A model generated the notes under the pieces. It was given only the letters and a program-made list of their open reading frames with translations, was not told the DNA's origin and searched no databases. This document shows positions 17,272 through 27,377 of a DNA stretch of 64,000 nt, one piece after another. Each line of letters begins with the position of its first letter. Positions within the stretch are counted from its first letter, which is position 1. Position numbers and translations under genes: made by a program. Source of the stretch: Idiomarina sp. X4 (lineage in GTDB: Bacteria; Pseudomonadota; Gammaproteobacteria; Enterobacterales; Alteromonadaceae); NCBI RefSeq assembly GCF_002808045.1, contig NZ_CP025000.1:2552717-2616716 (forward strand), given 5' to 3'.

Positions 17272-20200
17272 ATGGCTAAGTTTTTTATCAATCGACCCAT
17301 ATTTGCCTGGGTTATCGCGCTATTAGTCATGATGGCAGGTGCTATCGCGACCATTCAGTTACCGGTAGCTCAGTACCCCACCATTGCGCCGCCAGCGGTT
17401 GAAATACAAGTTAACTACCCGGGAGCCAATGCGGAAACCGTTTCCGATACGGTTACTAAAGTAATTGAGCAGAATATGACAGGTATTGATAACCTGCTTT
17501 ACTTCTCATCGCAAAGTAACTTTGGTAACGCGACTATCAGCCTGACCTTTGCCTCTGGCACTGACCCTGACATTGCACAGGTACAGGTTCAGAATAAGCT
17601 CTCCCAGGCCACGCCTCAGCTTCCTCAGGAGGTTCAGGCGCAAGGTATAACCGTCAGTAAGTCCAGTAGCTCCTTCCTTATGGTTTTAGCGCTGGTTGCA
17701 ACTGATGATCGTTATAATCAAACCGATTTAAGCGACTATATCGCCTCAAACATCCAGGATCCTATTGCCCGTACAACTGGCGTTGGTAATGTGCAACTGT
17801 TTGGTGCGCCTTACGCTATGCGTATTTGGGTTGACCCTTCAGCATTAGTTAACTATGGCATGACCATGGACGACTTGAAGTCGTCAATTCGCGCACAGAA
17901 TGCGCAAGTGGCAGCAGGTGAACTTGGCGGGACTCCGGCTGTTGACGGTCAACAGCTGAACGCAACGATTATTGCGCAAACACGTTTATCAGAAGCGTCT
18001 GAGTTTGAGAATATTACTCTTAAAGTCATGCCAGACGGTTCTCAAGTACGCTTGAAGGACGTAGCACGCGTTGAAAAAGGCGCTGAAAACTACTCAATTG
18101 AAGCGAACTATAACGGTAAACCAGCAACCGGTTTAGCAATTAATCTGCAAACTGGCGCCAATGCACTTGAAACGGCTGAAGCGGTTAACGCTCGTATAGA
18201 AGAACTACAAGCATTTTTCCCCGATGGCATGAAAATGGTAACGGCCTATGACACCACGCCGTTTATCAAAATATCCATTTCGGAAGTGGCTCAGGTTTTA
18301 ATAGAAGCGATTATTCTCGTATTCCTGTTAATGTTCGTTTTCTTACAAAACCTGCGAGCAACACTGATCCCTACTCTGGCTATACCTGTCGTTATTCTTG
18401 GTACCATGGGTGTTATGGCACTGGCTGGCTTTTCTATCAACACGCTAACCATGTTTGGCATGGTGTTATCGATAGGTCTTTTGGTGGATGATGCCATCGT
18501 TGTTGTCGAGAACGTCGAGCGACTGATGTCAGAAGAAGGCTTGTCACCTAAACAGGCAACCATTAAGTCGATGGGACAAATTACCGGCGCGTTGATTGCT
18601 ATCGGCGTGGTTATGGCGGCCGTATTTGCACCAATGGCATTCTTCCCCGGCTCAACCGGTGCCGTTTACCGACAGTTCTCACTGACAATTATTACCTCTA
18701 TGGGTCTGTCTGTACTTGTCGCAATTATTTTCTCACCAGCCTTGTGTGCGACACTATTAAAGCCGGTCAAGCACGACAAAAACGACGGCTGGGGTCCACT
18801 GGGTTGGTTTAACCGTACTTTGGAAAAGTGGACAGTTAAGTACACCAACTCTGTCGGTTATATATTACGCCGAACCATGCGTTTCGGGCTTATTTATTTA
18901 GGTATTATTGGCGTATTAATTTTCTTATTCACGCGCCTGCCGGCCGCATTCCTACCGGATGAAGACCGTGGTGTTTTCCTAACGCAAATGCAGCTTCCTG
19001 TTGGATCAACGCTGCAACAATCAGTAGACACCATGGACAAAATTGAGAACTACTATCTCAATCAGGAAGACGCCGTTCAGTCGGTATTCTCTGTGGTTGG
19101 TTTTAGTTTCTCTGGCCGTAGTCAGGCCAATGGTATCGCGTTTGTTCGCTTGAAAGATTGGAGCGAGCGTGACGAGAGCCAGAGCGTCGAAGCTGTGATT
19201 GGACGGGCTTTTGGGTTCTTCGCTGGTATTAAAGAAGCCATGATCTTCGCTTTTAACCTTCCACCAATTCCGGAACTTGGTGTAGCCAGTGGTTTCAACT
19301 TGTTCTTACAAGATCGCGGCAACATTGGTCACGCAGGTCTTATTGAAGCGCGTAATCAATTACTAGGCATGGCCTCTCAAAGCGATAAATTAGTACAGGT
19401 TCGTCCTAACGGTCTGCCTGACGCGCCACAGTTGCGCATTGATATCGACTTTGAAAAAGCACAAGCGCTGGGCTTAACGATTGCCAGTATTAACGACACT
19501 TTAAGTACGGCCTGGGGCTCTGCCTATGTCAACGACTTTATCGACCGAGGTCGAGTGAAAAAAGTTTACATACAAGGCGAAGCGGATGATCGCATGCTAC
19601 CTGAGGATATCAACGAATGGTACGTGCGCAACAACCAGGGCGATATGGTGCCGTTTAGCTCTTTCGCAAGTTGGGAATGGACGTATGGTCCACAACGTGT
19701 CGAAAGTTATAACGGTGTCGCAGCACTTGAAATACAAGGTCAGGCGGCGCCTGGTATCAGTACCGGTGAAGCCATGACCGAAATTGAGAACCTTATTGCT
19801 CAATTGCCACCAGGTATTGGCTTTGAATGGACGGGTATCTCATTGCAGGAGCGTCAATCTGGTAACTTTGCGCCGATACTCTACACCGTCTCTATTGTCG
19901 TGGTATTCCTGTTCCTGGCTGCACTGTACGAGAGTTGGTCAATTCCGTTCTCCGTCATGCTGGTTGTGCCCTTGGGGATCTTAGGGGCGGTAATCGCCGT
20001 GATGCTGCGTGGCATTTCCAACGACGTATACTTCCAGGTGGGTCTATTGACAACTGTCGGGGTATCGGCACGTAATGCCATACTCATTGTCGAGTTCGCC
20101 AAAGACCTACAAGCTCAGGGCAAAGAGCTGCTCGACGCTACAATGGAAGCGGTCAGATTGCGTCTACGCCCTATTTTAATGACCTCACTGGCGTTTATCT

Positions 20201-20373
20201 TCGGTGTTATGCCATTAGCGTTAAGTGATGGTGCCGGCGCTGCCAGTCGTAATGCCATTGGTACTGGGGTTATCGGCGGTATGATAGGCGGAACGGTACT
20301 GGCAATATTTTTTGTACCGTTATTCTTCTATGTGGTGAGAAAAATCTTCCCACCGAAAGAAGTGGAAGAATAG
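17272..20373 (+). CDS. acrB: RND multidrug efflux transporter (AcrB/MexB-like, HAE1)
   Basis: 1033 residues, near the 1049 of E. coli AcrB. Proton-driven drug exporter of the inner membrane: TM1 at about 10-28, two large periplasmic loops, 12 membrane segments in all. The proton-relay pair DD appears in [16 protein letters not shown] (about 402-417), and the HAE1 signature [19 protein letters not shown] begins at about 50. The C-terminus [11 protein letters not shown] is shorter than in AcrB. It is cotranscribed with acrA and terminated at 20409-20437. Substrates cannot be inferred from sequence. Confidence 0.95.
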   Translation: MAKFFINRPIFAWVIALLVMMAGAIATIQLPVAQYPTIAPPAVEIQVNYPGANAETVSDTVTKVIEQNMTGIDNLLYFSSQSNFGNATISLTFASGTDPDIAQVQVQNKLSQATPQLPQEVQAQGITVSKSSSSFLMVLALVATDDRYNQTDLSDYIASNIQDPIARTTGVGNVQLFGAPYAMRIWVDPSALVNYGMTMDDLKSSIRAQNAQVAAGELGGTPAVDGQQLNATIIAQTRLSEASEFENITLKVMPDGSQVRLKDVARVEKGAENYSIEANYNGKPATGLAINLQTGANALETAEAVNARIEELQAFFPDGMKMVTAYDTTPFIKISISEVAQVLIEAIILVFLLMFVFLQNLRATLIPTLAIPVVILGTMGVMALAGFSINTLTMFGMVLSIGLLVDDAIVVVENVERLMSEEGLSPKQATIKSMGQITGALIAIGVVMAAVFAPMAFFPGSTGAVYRQFSLTIITSMGLSVLVAIIFSPALCATLLKPVKHDKNDGWGPLGWFNRTLEKWTVKYTNSVGYILRRTMRFGLIYLGIIGVLIFLFTRLPAAFLPDEDRGVFLTQMQLPVGSTLQQSVDTMDKIENYYLNQEDAVQSVFSVVGFSFSGRSQANGIAFVRLKDWSERDESQSVEAVIGRAFGFFAGIKEAMIFAFNLPPIPELGVASGFNLFLQDRGNIGHAGLIEARNQLLGMASQSDKLVQVRPNGLPDAPQLRIDIDFEKAQALGLTIASINDTLSTAWGSAYVNDFIDRGRVKKVYIQGEADDRMLPEDINEWYVRNNQGDMVPFSSFASWEWTYGPQRVESYNGVAALEIQGQAAPGISTGEAMTEIENLIAQLPPGIGFEWTGISLQERQSGNFAPILYTVSIVVVFLFLAALYESWSIPFSVMLVVPLGILGAVIAVMLRGISNDVYFQVGLLTTVGVSARNAILIVEFAKDLQAQGKELLDATMEAVRLRLRPILMTSLAFIFGVMPLALSDGAGAASRNAIGTGVIGGMIGGTVLAIFFVPLFFYVVRKIFPPKEVEE

Positions 20374-20408
20374 CCTAAGTCAGGCGACCAGCAATAAACT
20401 GCCATAAA

Positions 20409-20437
20409 AAAACCGGAGCACTAGCAGCTCCGGTTTT
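20409..20437 (+). terminator. Intrinsic terminator after acrAB
   Basis: An 11-bp stem AAAACCGGAGC / GCTCCGGTTTT with a 7-base loop, then CTTTT. The A-rich left arm lets it also serve the convergent gene ending at 20460. Confidence 0.92.
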
Positions 20438-20459
20438 CTTTTATGCGAGACAAATTGAA

Positions 20460-20852
20460 CTAACGCTTTGTTTCGTCTTCATCTTTTACTTCATATTCAC
20501 CGTCAATAACCGAACCGTCTGAATAATCACTTTGATGATTCCTCTGCTGACGATAACTTTCCTGCTGTTCATATTGACGTTGTTGGTTTTGATAGTGTTG
20601 TTTGGCTTGTTTACGCATACGCCACACTTGCTTGATGGTATGACGCTGACGCCAAAGCACAGGAATCATTAACAACACTAAAATTCCGGCAATCACTAAA
20701 CCGAAAGCTAACCCTAAGCCAACAATAACAATCAGCAGTAATAACCCAAGAATTCGGGTAAGCCAGTTTCCTGAGGTCGGTGAACCTCCGGTTCGGCTGT
20801 TTTGTCCGCCTTGGCTGAAACGTATATAAAGCTTATCTCGTTTATCTGTCAT
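20460..20852 (-). CDS. Hypothetical membrane protein with charged Gln-rich tail
   Basis: 130 residues, family not recognised. The N-terminal 30 residues are polar and Gly/Ser-rich (QGGQNSRTGGSPTSGN). Then comes one long or two closely packed hydrophobic helices (about 32-66, ILGLLLLIVIVGLGLAFG and onward), a basic segment (WRQRHTIKQVWRMRKQAKQHYQ), a Gln/Arg/Tyr-rich stretch and an acidic C-terminus (DGEYEVKDEDE). The layout suggests an inner-membrane protein with a cytoplasmic tail. It is convergent with acrB and 73 bases downstream of the M28 peptidase gene. No function is proposed. Confidence 0.65.
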   Translation of the reverse strand: MTDKRDKLYIRFSQGGQNSRTGGSPTSGNWLTRILGLLLLIVIVGLGLAFGLVIAGILVLLMIPVLWRQRHTIKQVWRMRKQAKQHYQNQQRQYEQQESYRQQRNHQSDYSDGSVIDGEYEVKDEDETKR

Positions 20853-20925
20853 AACGACTCCTACAACTCTCCATCAGTTAAGACAACAAGACAGAATATC
20901 TGTTCCAGCCAAGTCATCTACGGTT

Positions 20926-22599
20926 TTACTTGCGCATATCTTCAGTCGCTTTACGAGCAGCTTCAAATTCATTACCCGGTGCCCACTTCGGCCACTCACG
21001 TGAATTCGCTAACTCTTTACCAACCGAATAAAATAACGACATATCCTGCTGTACGCCGCGTAAATCCCAGTTTTCATCAAACTCGTCGGCAGGCTTATGG
21101 TAAGCATCGCGATTAAAAATAGCACGCTGCTCTTCGCCCCATTCACGTCCTTTCGTGAAGTGATCATTCCCGCCTTTTGCATACAGCATTGGCACACCTT
21201 TCTTCGCGAGATTGAAATGATCAGAGCGATAGAAAAAGCCTTTTTCCGGTGTCGGCTCTGGTGATATATATCTATCTTGGGCCTCTACGTAAGGTTTCAA
21301 GTAGTCATCCATATTTGAGTTACCGTAACCCACAACCACCATGTCTTTCATTGGACCGTAAACATTCATCACATCCATGTTAATACCGCCGACAGCTTTG
21401 CCCAATGGTAGCAACGGGTTGTTGGCATACCAGGCCGAGCCTAACAGACCACTCTCTTCGGCACCCACTGCGGCAAAAACAATTGAGCGCTCAGGACGGG
21501 GTTCTTTCGAGAACTCTTCTGCCATAGCCATCAATGCAGCCGTACCTGATGCATTGTCTTGCGCACCATTATAAATAGGGTCATCTTCGCGCACCGGATC
21601 CATACCTAAATGATCATGATGAGCCATATAAATAACGTGCTCTTCGGGGTACTTAGTGCCTTCAATGTAACCAATAACGTTGTTGGTATTTAAGTATTCA
21701 TACTTGTTATTGATGGTCATGGACGCCTGGATACCCAGCGACTGAGGCTTAAACTTACCGCTAATCGCCTGCTCTTTCATTTGCTCAACATTTTTGCCAA
21801 CCGATGCAAACAAGGCATTGGCGCTTTCTTCAGTAATCCAGCCTTCAACAGCGGCGCGATTCATGTTTTTATTGTCGCGCTTTAAGTCAAATTTTACGGG
21901 TGAACCACCCGCTACAACGCCCCAACCGTAACCAGCAGGACCTGTTTCGTGAATAACAAAAGCAGCTTTTGCCCCCTGGCGCGCCGCTTCTTCATACTTG
22001 TATGTCCAGCGGCCATAGTAAGTCATCGCGTTGCCGTTAAAAAGTTCCGGGTCGCCTGTTGCATAGCCCGGGTCATTGACAAACATCACCACGGTTTTGC
22101 CTTCTACGTCCAGCCCCTCGTAGTCATTCCAGTCATATTCCGGTGCGACAATGCCGTAACCCACAAAAACAACATCGCTGTTATCTAAGCTCACGTCTTC
22201 AACAACACGCGGCGTCCACGCCATCATCTCTGTGCGATATTGCATAGGCTCCGGAGCTGCCTCACCCGAGAAACTCAGCGAGCTGACTTTATAAGGCATT
22301 AATTTAACCAGCGGCAGTGGCTGGCGATACGAGTTATTCTCTTCGTCGTATGGCTTTAAACCCCACTCGCGGAAATGGTTTTCAATAAAGCTTACCGCTT
22401 TCTCGCCGCCTTCTGATGCCGGCGCACGACCTTCGAACTCATCTGACGCCAAGGTTTTTAAATAATTTTTATAATTAGGGTTAAATGCGGAATCTTTAAT
22501 ATCAGCAGTCGCCTTTTCTGTCGGCTTAGCTTCTTCATTTGCCGGCCCACAGCCGGTTAATACGGTAAGGCCAATCAGACCTGCTAGTGCGTATTTCAT
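20926..22599 (-). CDS. M28-family aminopeptidase lipoprotein
   Basis: About 557 residues from ATG 22599 (AAGGAG 5 bases upstream; the frame is open earlier but without a better start). Lipoprotein signal with lipobox LTGC. A protease-associated (PA)-like insert (about 120-270) precedes the M28 catalytic region. Dinuclear zinc ligands are visible: MAHHDHLGMD, GAQDNASGTAALM (Asp), AAVGAEESGLLGS (catalytic Glu-Glu), a further Asp in NMDVMNVYGP and His in GGNDHFTKG. It probably removes N-terminal amino acids from peptides in the periplasm. It is 22 bases downstream of the DUF192 gene on the same strand, so probably in an operon with it. Confidence 0.92.
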   Translation of the reverse strand: MKYALAGLIGLTVLTGCGPANEEAKPTEKATADIKDSAFNPNYKNYLKTLASDEFEGRAPASEGGEKAVSFIENHFREWGLKPYDEENNSYRQPLPLVKLMPYKVSSLSFSGEAAPEPMQYRTEMMAWTPRVVEDVSLDNSDVVFVGYGIVAPEYDWNDYEGLDVEGKTVVMFVNDPGYATGDPELFNGNAMTYYGRWTYKYEEAARQGAKAAFVIHETGPAGYGWGVVAGGSPVKFDLKRDNKNMNRAAVEGWITEESANALFASVGKNVEQMKEQAISGKFKPQSLGIQASMTINNKYEYLNTNNVIGYIEGTKYPEEHVIYMAHHDHLGMDPVREDDPIYNGAQDNASGTAALMAMAEEFSKEPRPERSIVFAAVGAEESGLLGSAWYANNPLLPLGKAVGGINMDVMNVYGPMKDMVVVGYGNSNMDDYLKPYVEAQDRYISPEPTPEKGFFYRSDHFNLAKKGVPMLYAKGGNDHFTKGREWGEEQRAIFNRDAYHKPADEFDENWDLRGVQQDMSLFYSVGKELANSREWPKWAPGNEFEAARKATEDMRK

Positions 22600-22621
22600 T
22601 GTATCTCCTTTTATCTGTTTA

Positions 22622-23128
22622 TTATTTCTTGTTCTTACATGAACCGTTTTCATCAGCTAAGTAAATACGGTCGCCCAAGCGCACATTGTGTTCCTCGAAA
22701 AAACCAGCATTCACTTCTAATACACTCCAATACGGTTTACCCGGCGAGTAACTTCTGCATTGATTTGGATCGTTGCTACCACAAGGTCTCATCGTAAAAG
22801 TTTTGACGATTTTTCCTTGTTTGTCTAAATACGCAATGTCGAGAGGAATTAAGGTTTGGTACATCCAAAAACCGCCGTAGCCTGGTCTTTTATGATCGTA
22901 TCGAAAAAGCATCCCCTCATATTTTCCTAAATATTCTCGTTGCATTAGCCCACGAGCCTGCTGAGCCTGAGTATCGGCCAGTTCAACCAACAGGGGCGAT
23001 TGAACGCCTTCCAGACAAGCCACGGCTCTGTCAAACTGCTGAGGTGCTGGTACTGACCACTGCTGAGACCATGCCGATACCGACACCAAGACCAGTATAG
23101 CCATTAAACACGTGCTGATACGTCCCAT
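22622..23128 (-). CDS. DUF192 family secreted protein
   Basis: 168 residues with a signal peptide (MGRISTCLMAILVLVSVSAWS-QQ). The DUF192 body is recognised by VELADTQAQQARGLMQREYLG, GMLFRYDHKRPGYGGFWMYQTLIPLDIAYLDKQGKI and SVLEVNAGFFEEHNVRLGD. Function is unknown across the family; a periplasmic location is inferred. Two internal Cys (PCGSNDPNQC) could pair. It is the first gene of a likely pair with the M28 peptidase. Confidence 0.87.
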   Translation of the reverse strand: MGRISTCLMAILVLVSVSAWSQQWSVPAPQQFDRAVACLEGVQSPLLVELADTQAQQARGLMQREYLGKYEGMLFRYDHKRPGYGGFWMYQTLIPLDIAYLDKQGKIVKTFTMRPCGSNDPNQCRSYSPGKPYWSVLEVNAGFFEEHNVRLGDRIYLADENGSCKNKK

Positions 23129-23203
23129 ACTGTATTCCCTTTTAAAATGAGCTAGAGGTTATTTATTGATTTTGTCCTATCCCAGCGCTAACCGCAATGT
23201 TCA

Positions 23204-24640
23204 TTAACTTGAACACGACAGCTCAGCAGGAGGTTGCCCCGACTCAGGAGGGAGAACCCAGCGAGTACTTTTATGTTTCTCCTCAAATGGGGTCATCAGT
23301 GCGCTGATGTACTCGTTAAGAGCCTCATCACTTCCTTGTTCAGCCTGCTCAATAACGTATTGAGCATGATGAGTACGTAAAATCACCAGTGGATTTACTC
23401 GCTTCATTGTTTCCGTATCGGGCTTATTCGCAACGGCTTCTGTGTAATCATTCAGCCAGCTCTGCCCGTTTTCATTTATTCGCTGGGCGATTTCTCCTAA
23501 ATTGCCGCTCAGTGATTGCCAATTACCTTCCAATATAGCGCTCAATGCCCGGTAGCTCAGGTTATAGTCGAGCTGATAAGTTTCCAAAAGCATTAGCCAG
23601 CCGCTAATTAACGACCAACAGGTGTCATTATTAGAAACATCAGTGAGTCCGAGCCGTTGCTTCATAACGTTTAAAAAGGTTTCTCTTAGCACGGGCTCAT
23701 AACCTTCCAGTACATCATTAACAGACTGGTCGTCAGTAAACCCTCCTAACGCATGAGCTAGTCGTTTCAAGTTCCATAACCCCACACCGGGTTGTTGCAT
23801 AAAACCATACCGTCCAGCGTGATCAGTATGATTAAAAATATGGTTAGGTTTATATTCATCAAAAAAGGCATAGGGGCCATAATCAAACGTTTCTCCGGCC
23901 AGGCTCATGTTGTCCGTATTCATCACCCCATGCACAAAACCGTAAGCCTGCCATTTTGCTATCATCTCAGCGGTAGCTTCGACCACATGGCGGAATTGTT
24001 CAGATACGGATTTGTTTGCTGCGCCAGGCCATATAGACTCAATACTGTATTGCCACAAGCGCTTGGCACTGTCTTCTAAGTTTCGGTAAAGGCAATGTTC
24101 AAAATGACCAAAGCGAATGTGCGTTCGGGCAACCCGAACCAGCATAGCACCGGGCTCGACGGTCTCTCGTTGAATTTGACCTTCAGTGGAGACTAACGCC
24201 AACGCGCGAGTCGTTGGAATACCAAGCGCATAAAAGGCTTCACTGGCAAGCAGTTCGCGAATGGATGAGCGCAAAACCGCGCGGCCATCGCCACCGCGGC
24301 TATAAGGCGTTGGCCCGGCACCTTTAACATGTAAATCATAGAGGGCATCCGGCGCCTGTACCTGCCCGACAAGCAGTCCTCGTCCATCACCTAAATAAGG
24401 GTTAAAGTGACCAAACTGATGTCCTGCGTATTTCTGCGCGATGGGTTTAGTGCCCGGCCAGTCTTTGTTACCTGAAACCCAATCCACTAACGCTCCCGGC
24501 GCACTGTCACCACCGCTCAACGCCTTCCACAAGGCGTCATTTACCCAACGTAAGCGGCCTTTGCCGTCAGGTTGTATTGACTGAGCGTGGCCCAGTTCGG
24601 GGAACTTATCAGCGAATTGATTATCGAAACGTAGTGGCAT
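23204..24640 (-). CDS. selO: Protein adenylyltransferase SelO (YdiU)
   Basis: A pseudokinase that transfers AMP rather than phosphate to Ser, Thr or Tyr of proteins, known in E. coli to AMPylate redox proteins. 478 residues, the same length as E. coli SelO. Family blocks are AQKYAGHQFGHFNPYLGDGR (about 67-86), LHVKGAGPTPYSRGGDGRAV (about 103-122) and HGVMNTDNMSLAGETFDYGP (about 238-257). The C-terminus ends in CSS, the cysteine form of the Sec-Ser-Ser tail of animal SelO, thought to form a regulatory disulfide. It is divergent from the YvcK-like gene, with 118 bases between. Confidence 0.95.
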   Translation of the reverse strand: MPLRFDNQFADKFPELGHAQSIQPDGKGRLRWVNDALWKALSGGDSAPGALVDWVSGNKDWPGTKPIAQKYAGHQFGHFNPYLGDGRGLLVGQVQAPDALYDLHVKGAGPTPYSRGGDGRAVLRSSIRELLASEAFYALGIPTTRALALVSTEGQIQRETVEPGAMLVRVARTHIRFGHFEHCLYRNLEDSAKRLWQYSIESIWPGAANKSVSEQFRHVVEATAEMIAKWQAYGFVHGVMNTDNMSLAGETFDYGPYAFFDEYKPNHIFNHTDHAGRYGFMQQPGVGLWNLKRLAHALGGFTDDQSVNDVLEGYEPVLRETFLNVMKQRLGLTDVSNNDTCWSLISGWLMLLETYQLDYNLSYRALSAILEGNWQSLSGNLGEIAQRINENGQSWLNDYTEAVANKPDTETMKRVNPLVILRTHHAQYVIEQAEQGSDEALNEYISALMTPFEEKHKSTRWVLPPESGQPPAELSCSS

Positions 24641-24758
24641 ACATCCTCCTGATGTATCTATTGTTACACAGTAGACGAGGCTTGCATAACTAACAAAAAA
24701 TCAGCTAAGGTGCGCTAAAAGACAATAACAGCACGGCCTTGGCAGTAAAAGGAGCCAC

Positions 24759-25655
24759 ATGCAACTTCAATCTTTAAGATGTATCACCGCGATTGGCGGC
24801 GGGCACGGTCTGGGTCGTGTACTTTCAACGTTATCTTTTATGAAGCATAAGCTGGTTGGTATTGTGGCAACAACAGACAATGGCGGTGCCACCGGGCTTC
24901 TTAGAGCCTCTCAGCATTGCATTGCCTGGGGCGATATTCGCAACTGCCTGTCGCAACTGGTTGAGCAACCGTTGGCTGCCGAAGTTCTTAACTACCGTTT
25001 TGACTCGGATTCGGCGCTAAAAGGCCATAATTTAGGTAACTTACTCCTTTATACACTGGATCAGTTAAGCGCACGTCCGCTCGACGGCATTCAGCTTTTA
25101 AGTCGACTGCTTAATGTCGACAACCGCATTCTTCCTATGTCGGAATGCCCGACCGATCTTATCGCAACCACCAGTGACGGCATTCAATGTCACGGCGAAA
25201 TTCATATCGACAAACTGCCCAGCATGCCTCACAAGCTTGAGCTTTCGGGTCAGGTTAAAGCCACTCCTGAGGCAGTTCGTCATATTAAAAACAGTCAGCT
25301 CATTCTTATAGGACCGGGCAGTTTTATGACCTCCGTCATGCCGCCGCTATTAGTGCCGGAAATTTGTGAGGCGCTGAAAAACACTCGGGCCAAGGTCATA
25401 TTTATAGATAATTTGGTCGACGAGCATGGTCCTGCTGGTGAATTATCACTAACAGAAAAGCTGGAGTTTATGAAATTTGAATTAGGCCAGCAGGTAGTTG
25501 ACCTAATTTTGAGTAACAAGCAAGAAAAGGGGTTACCGGTGCCGGTTATTGGCGGCCTGACAAGCGACACCGACGTTCATTATCGCCATAATACCAACAG
25601 CTTGCTGAATACCTTAGAACAGGCGGCACACCAACTGCTGGTGGAAAGCGCTTAA
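24759..25655 (+). CDS. YvcK/CofD-like family protein
   Basis: 298 residues with the 2-phospho-L-lactate transferase/YvcK fold: [15 protein letters not shown] near the N-terminus (nucleotide-sugar loop), [44 protein letters not shown], and [20 protein letters not shown]. Gram-positive YvcK binds UDP-GlcNAc and links carbon supply to cell-wall synthesis; gammaproteobacterial homologues are less studied. AAAGGAG precedes ATG 24759. It overlaps the convergent dcd by 4 bases. Confidence 0.88.
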   Translation: MQLQSLRCITAIGGGHGLGRVLSTLSFMKHKLVGIVATTDNGGATGLLRASQHCIAWGDIRNCLSQLVEQPLAAEVLNYRFDSDSALKGHNLGNLLLYTLDQLSARPLDGIQLLSRLLNVDNRILPMSECPTDLIATTSDGIQCHGEIHIDKLPSMPHKLELSGQVKATPEAVRHIKNSQLILIGPGSFMTSVMPPLLVPEICEALKNTRAKVIFIDNLVDEHGPAGELSLTEKLEFMKFELGQQVVDLILSNKQEKGLPVPVIGGLTSDTDVHYRHNTNSLLNTLEQAAHQLLVESA

Positions 25656-26239
25656 CCGCCGTCGGCAGAAATACGTGAGGCAACTGCGCCGTGCTGATCT
25701 TTGTATTTGGCGTCATCCCTTTTGTTGTATGGACGCGCACATTCCTGCCCTAACGGCTCAAAGCTGATGGCACCAATTTTCATTCCAGGGCGCAACGCCA
25801 ACGGCAACTTCCCACTGTTGTAAAATTCAAGAACAATCTGCCCGGACCAACCCGGATCGATGCGGTGAGCCGTAACGTGTACCATTAATCCTAAGCGCGC
25901 CAATGACGAACGACCATCAAGCCAACCGACCATGTCAGCAGGAAGCTGAATAGACTCATGCGTGACCGCTAACGCAAACTCGCCCGGATGGATGAAAAAC
26001 GCCTGACCATCTTTGAGTTTAATTTCATCACTCATGACCTCATGGATAGCCGCCTCAATCGCTTCCCGGGAGCCGCTTATGTCAATAAATGGCGCGGCGT
26101 GATCCTGCAAAACCCGAAATTCATTACCGAGATGGATATCCAGGGTAACACCTGAAATATCCGTCACCTTAGGTGCCGGTGTTACCCCTATTTTTCCTTC
26201 CGCCAAATGTTGTTCGATTTCGGTATCGGTTAAGCGCAT
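25652..26239 (-). CDS. dcd: dCTP deaminase
   Basis: Converts dCTP to dUTP and ammonia, the main route to dUMP for thymidylate synthesis. 195 residues (E. coli Dcd has 193). Blocks are [11 protein letters not shown] (about 30-40), [37 protein letters not shown] (about 82-118, with the Ser-Ser and Arg contacting triphosphate), and the catalytic Glu in [17 protein letters not shown] (about 125-141). It is 46 bases downstream of mrp on the same strand. Confidence 0.97.
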   Translation of the reverse strand: MRLTDTEIEQHLAEGKIGVTPAPKVTDISGVTLDIHLGNEFRVLQDHAAPFIDISGSREAIEAAIHEVMSDEIKLKDGQAFFIHPGEFALAVTHESIQLPADMVGWLDGRSSLARLGLMVHVTAHRIDPGWSGQIVLEFYNSGKLPLALRPGMKIGAISFEPLGQECARPYNKRDDAKYKDQHGAVASRISADGG

Positions 26240-26285
26240 TCTTATTCACCTGTGACTGTTGTCTTTATCTTTTGTCTAGCGCGTA

Positions 26286-27269
26286 CTATAGCGAATTTTT
26301 CCGCTGATAATAGAGGCTGGCAGCAACATGTTGTGCTGACGCCATAATTATTTGACTTAACTTATGTTCCGGCTGTTTTAACAGCAACGGTTCATTGCCA
26401 TCAAGGCTATCGCGCAATTCTGTCGACAGTGGCCATTGCCCCAATACCGGCAGCTTATTTTCTTCGGCAATAGCAACACCACCACCCTCGCCAAACACCG
26501 GGTCTTCATGCCCACAACTCGGGCACTGATAATAACTCATGTTTTCCAGCACGCCTATCATCGGAATGTTCAGTTTATTAAACATGGCAATGCCTTTTTC
26601 AGCGTCTCGCAATGCCACCGACTGAGGCGTTGTCACCACAACCGCACCGGTTACCGGCAGTTTTTGAGCCATAGTCAGCTGAATATCGCCAGTGCCCGGA
26701 GGCATATCGACAATCAAATAATCGAGATTTGGCCATGCGGTGTCTTTGTAGAGCTGCTGCAAGGCGCCACTGGCCATTGGTCCACGCCAAATTGTAGCGT
26801 CCTTTTCGTCCACCAAATAACCCAGTGAATGCACGTAAATACCATGACGCTCCATGGGAACCATCTTGTTATTTGCGGTTAGCTCAGGTTCTTTATGAGC
26901 TTTACCCAGCATGGTTGGTATAGACGGTCCGTAAATATCGGCATCTAACAAGCCCACTTTGGCTCCCAGCTGACTGAGTGCTAATGCCAAATTCACGCTA
27001 ACAGACGACTTACCAACACCGCCTTTGCCCGACGACACCACAATGACATTACCGGTAGTTAACGGCAAATCGGGCTGCGAATTTTTAAGCTTTTCAACTT
27101 GGCTGTTTATTTCCCAGTCAAACCCAGCCAGCTCGTCTTGCTCTTTTAACGACCTTAACAGCGGCTCACCAGCAGCAAAAGGCACATTCAGTACTCGAGT
27201 ATTACCAGAGCCAGTTACCCACTCATTCGGTATGCCGTTCGGGAATATTTTGTCGAAAAAATTTGCCAT
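26286..27269 (-). CDS. mrp: Iron-sulfur cluster carrier protein Mrp/ApbC
   Basis: Cytoplasmic P-loop ATPase that carries and transfers Fe-S clusters. 327 residues. A short N-terminal segment keeps only part of the MIP18/DUF59-like region of longer homologues. The deviant Walker A is GKGGVGKSS at 81-89, switch regions include DADIYGPSIP and DMPPGTGDIQL, and the cluster-binding CxxC is YQCPSCGHED (about 246-255). It is divergent from metG, the same neighbour pair as in E. coli (mrp next to metG). Confidence 0.95.
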   Translation of the reverse strand: MANFFDKIFPNGIPNEWVTGSGNTRVLNVPFAAGEPLLRSLKEQDELAGFDWEINSQVEKLKNSQPDLPLTTGNVIVVSSGKGGVGKSSVSVNLALALSQLGAKVGLLDADIYGPSIPTMLGKAHKEPELTANNKMVPMERHGIYVHSLGYLVDEKDATIWRGPMASGALQQLYKDTAWPNLDYLIVDMPPGTGDIQLTMAQKLPVTGAVVVTTPQSVALRDAEKGIAMFNKLNIPMIGVLENMSYYQCPSCGHEDPVFGEGGGVAIAEENKLPVLGQWPLSTELRDSLDGNEPLLLKQPEHKLSQIIMASAQHVAASLYYQRKNSL

Positions 27270-27377
27270 TGGACGTCCTGTTGTAGCTGTGTATCGAGCA
27301 TAGCCTATGGTAACATGAGTCTCAGTAACTTTGGGTTTGACTTAAATTAATTAACGAATACGGAAGCATAATTTCGC

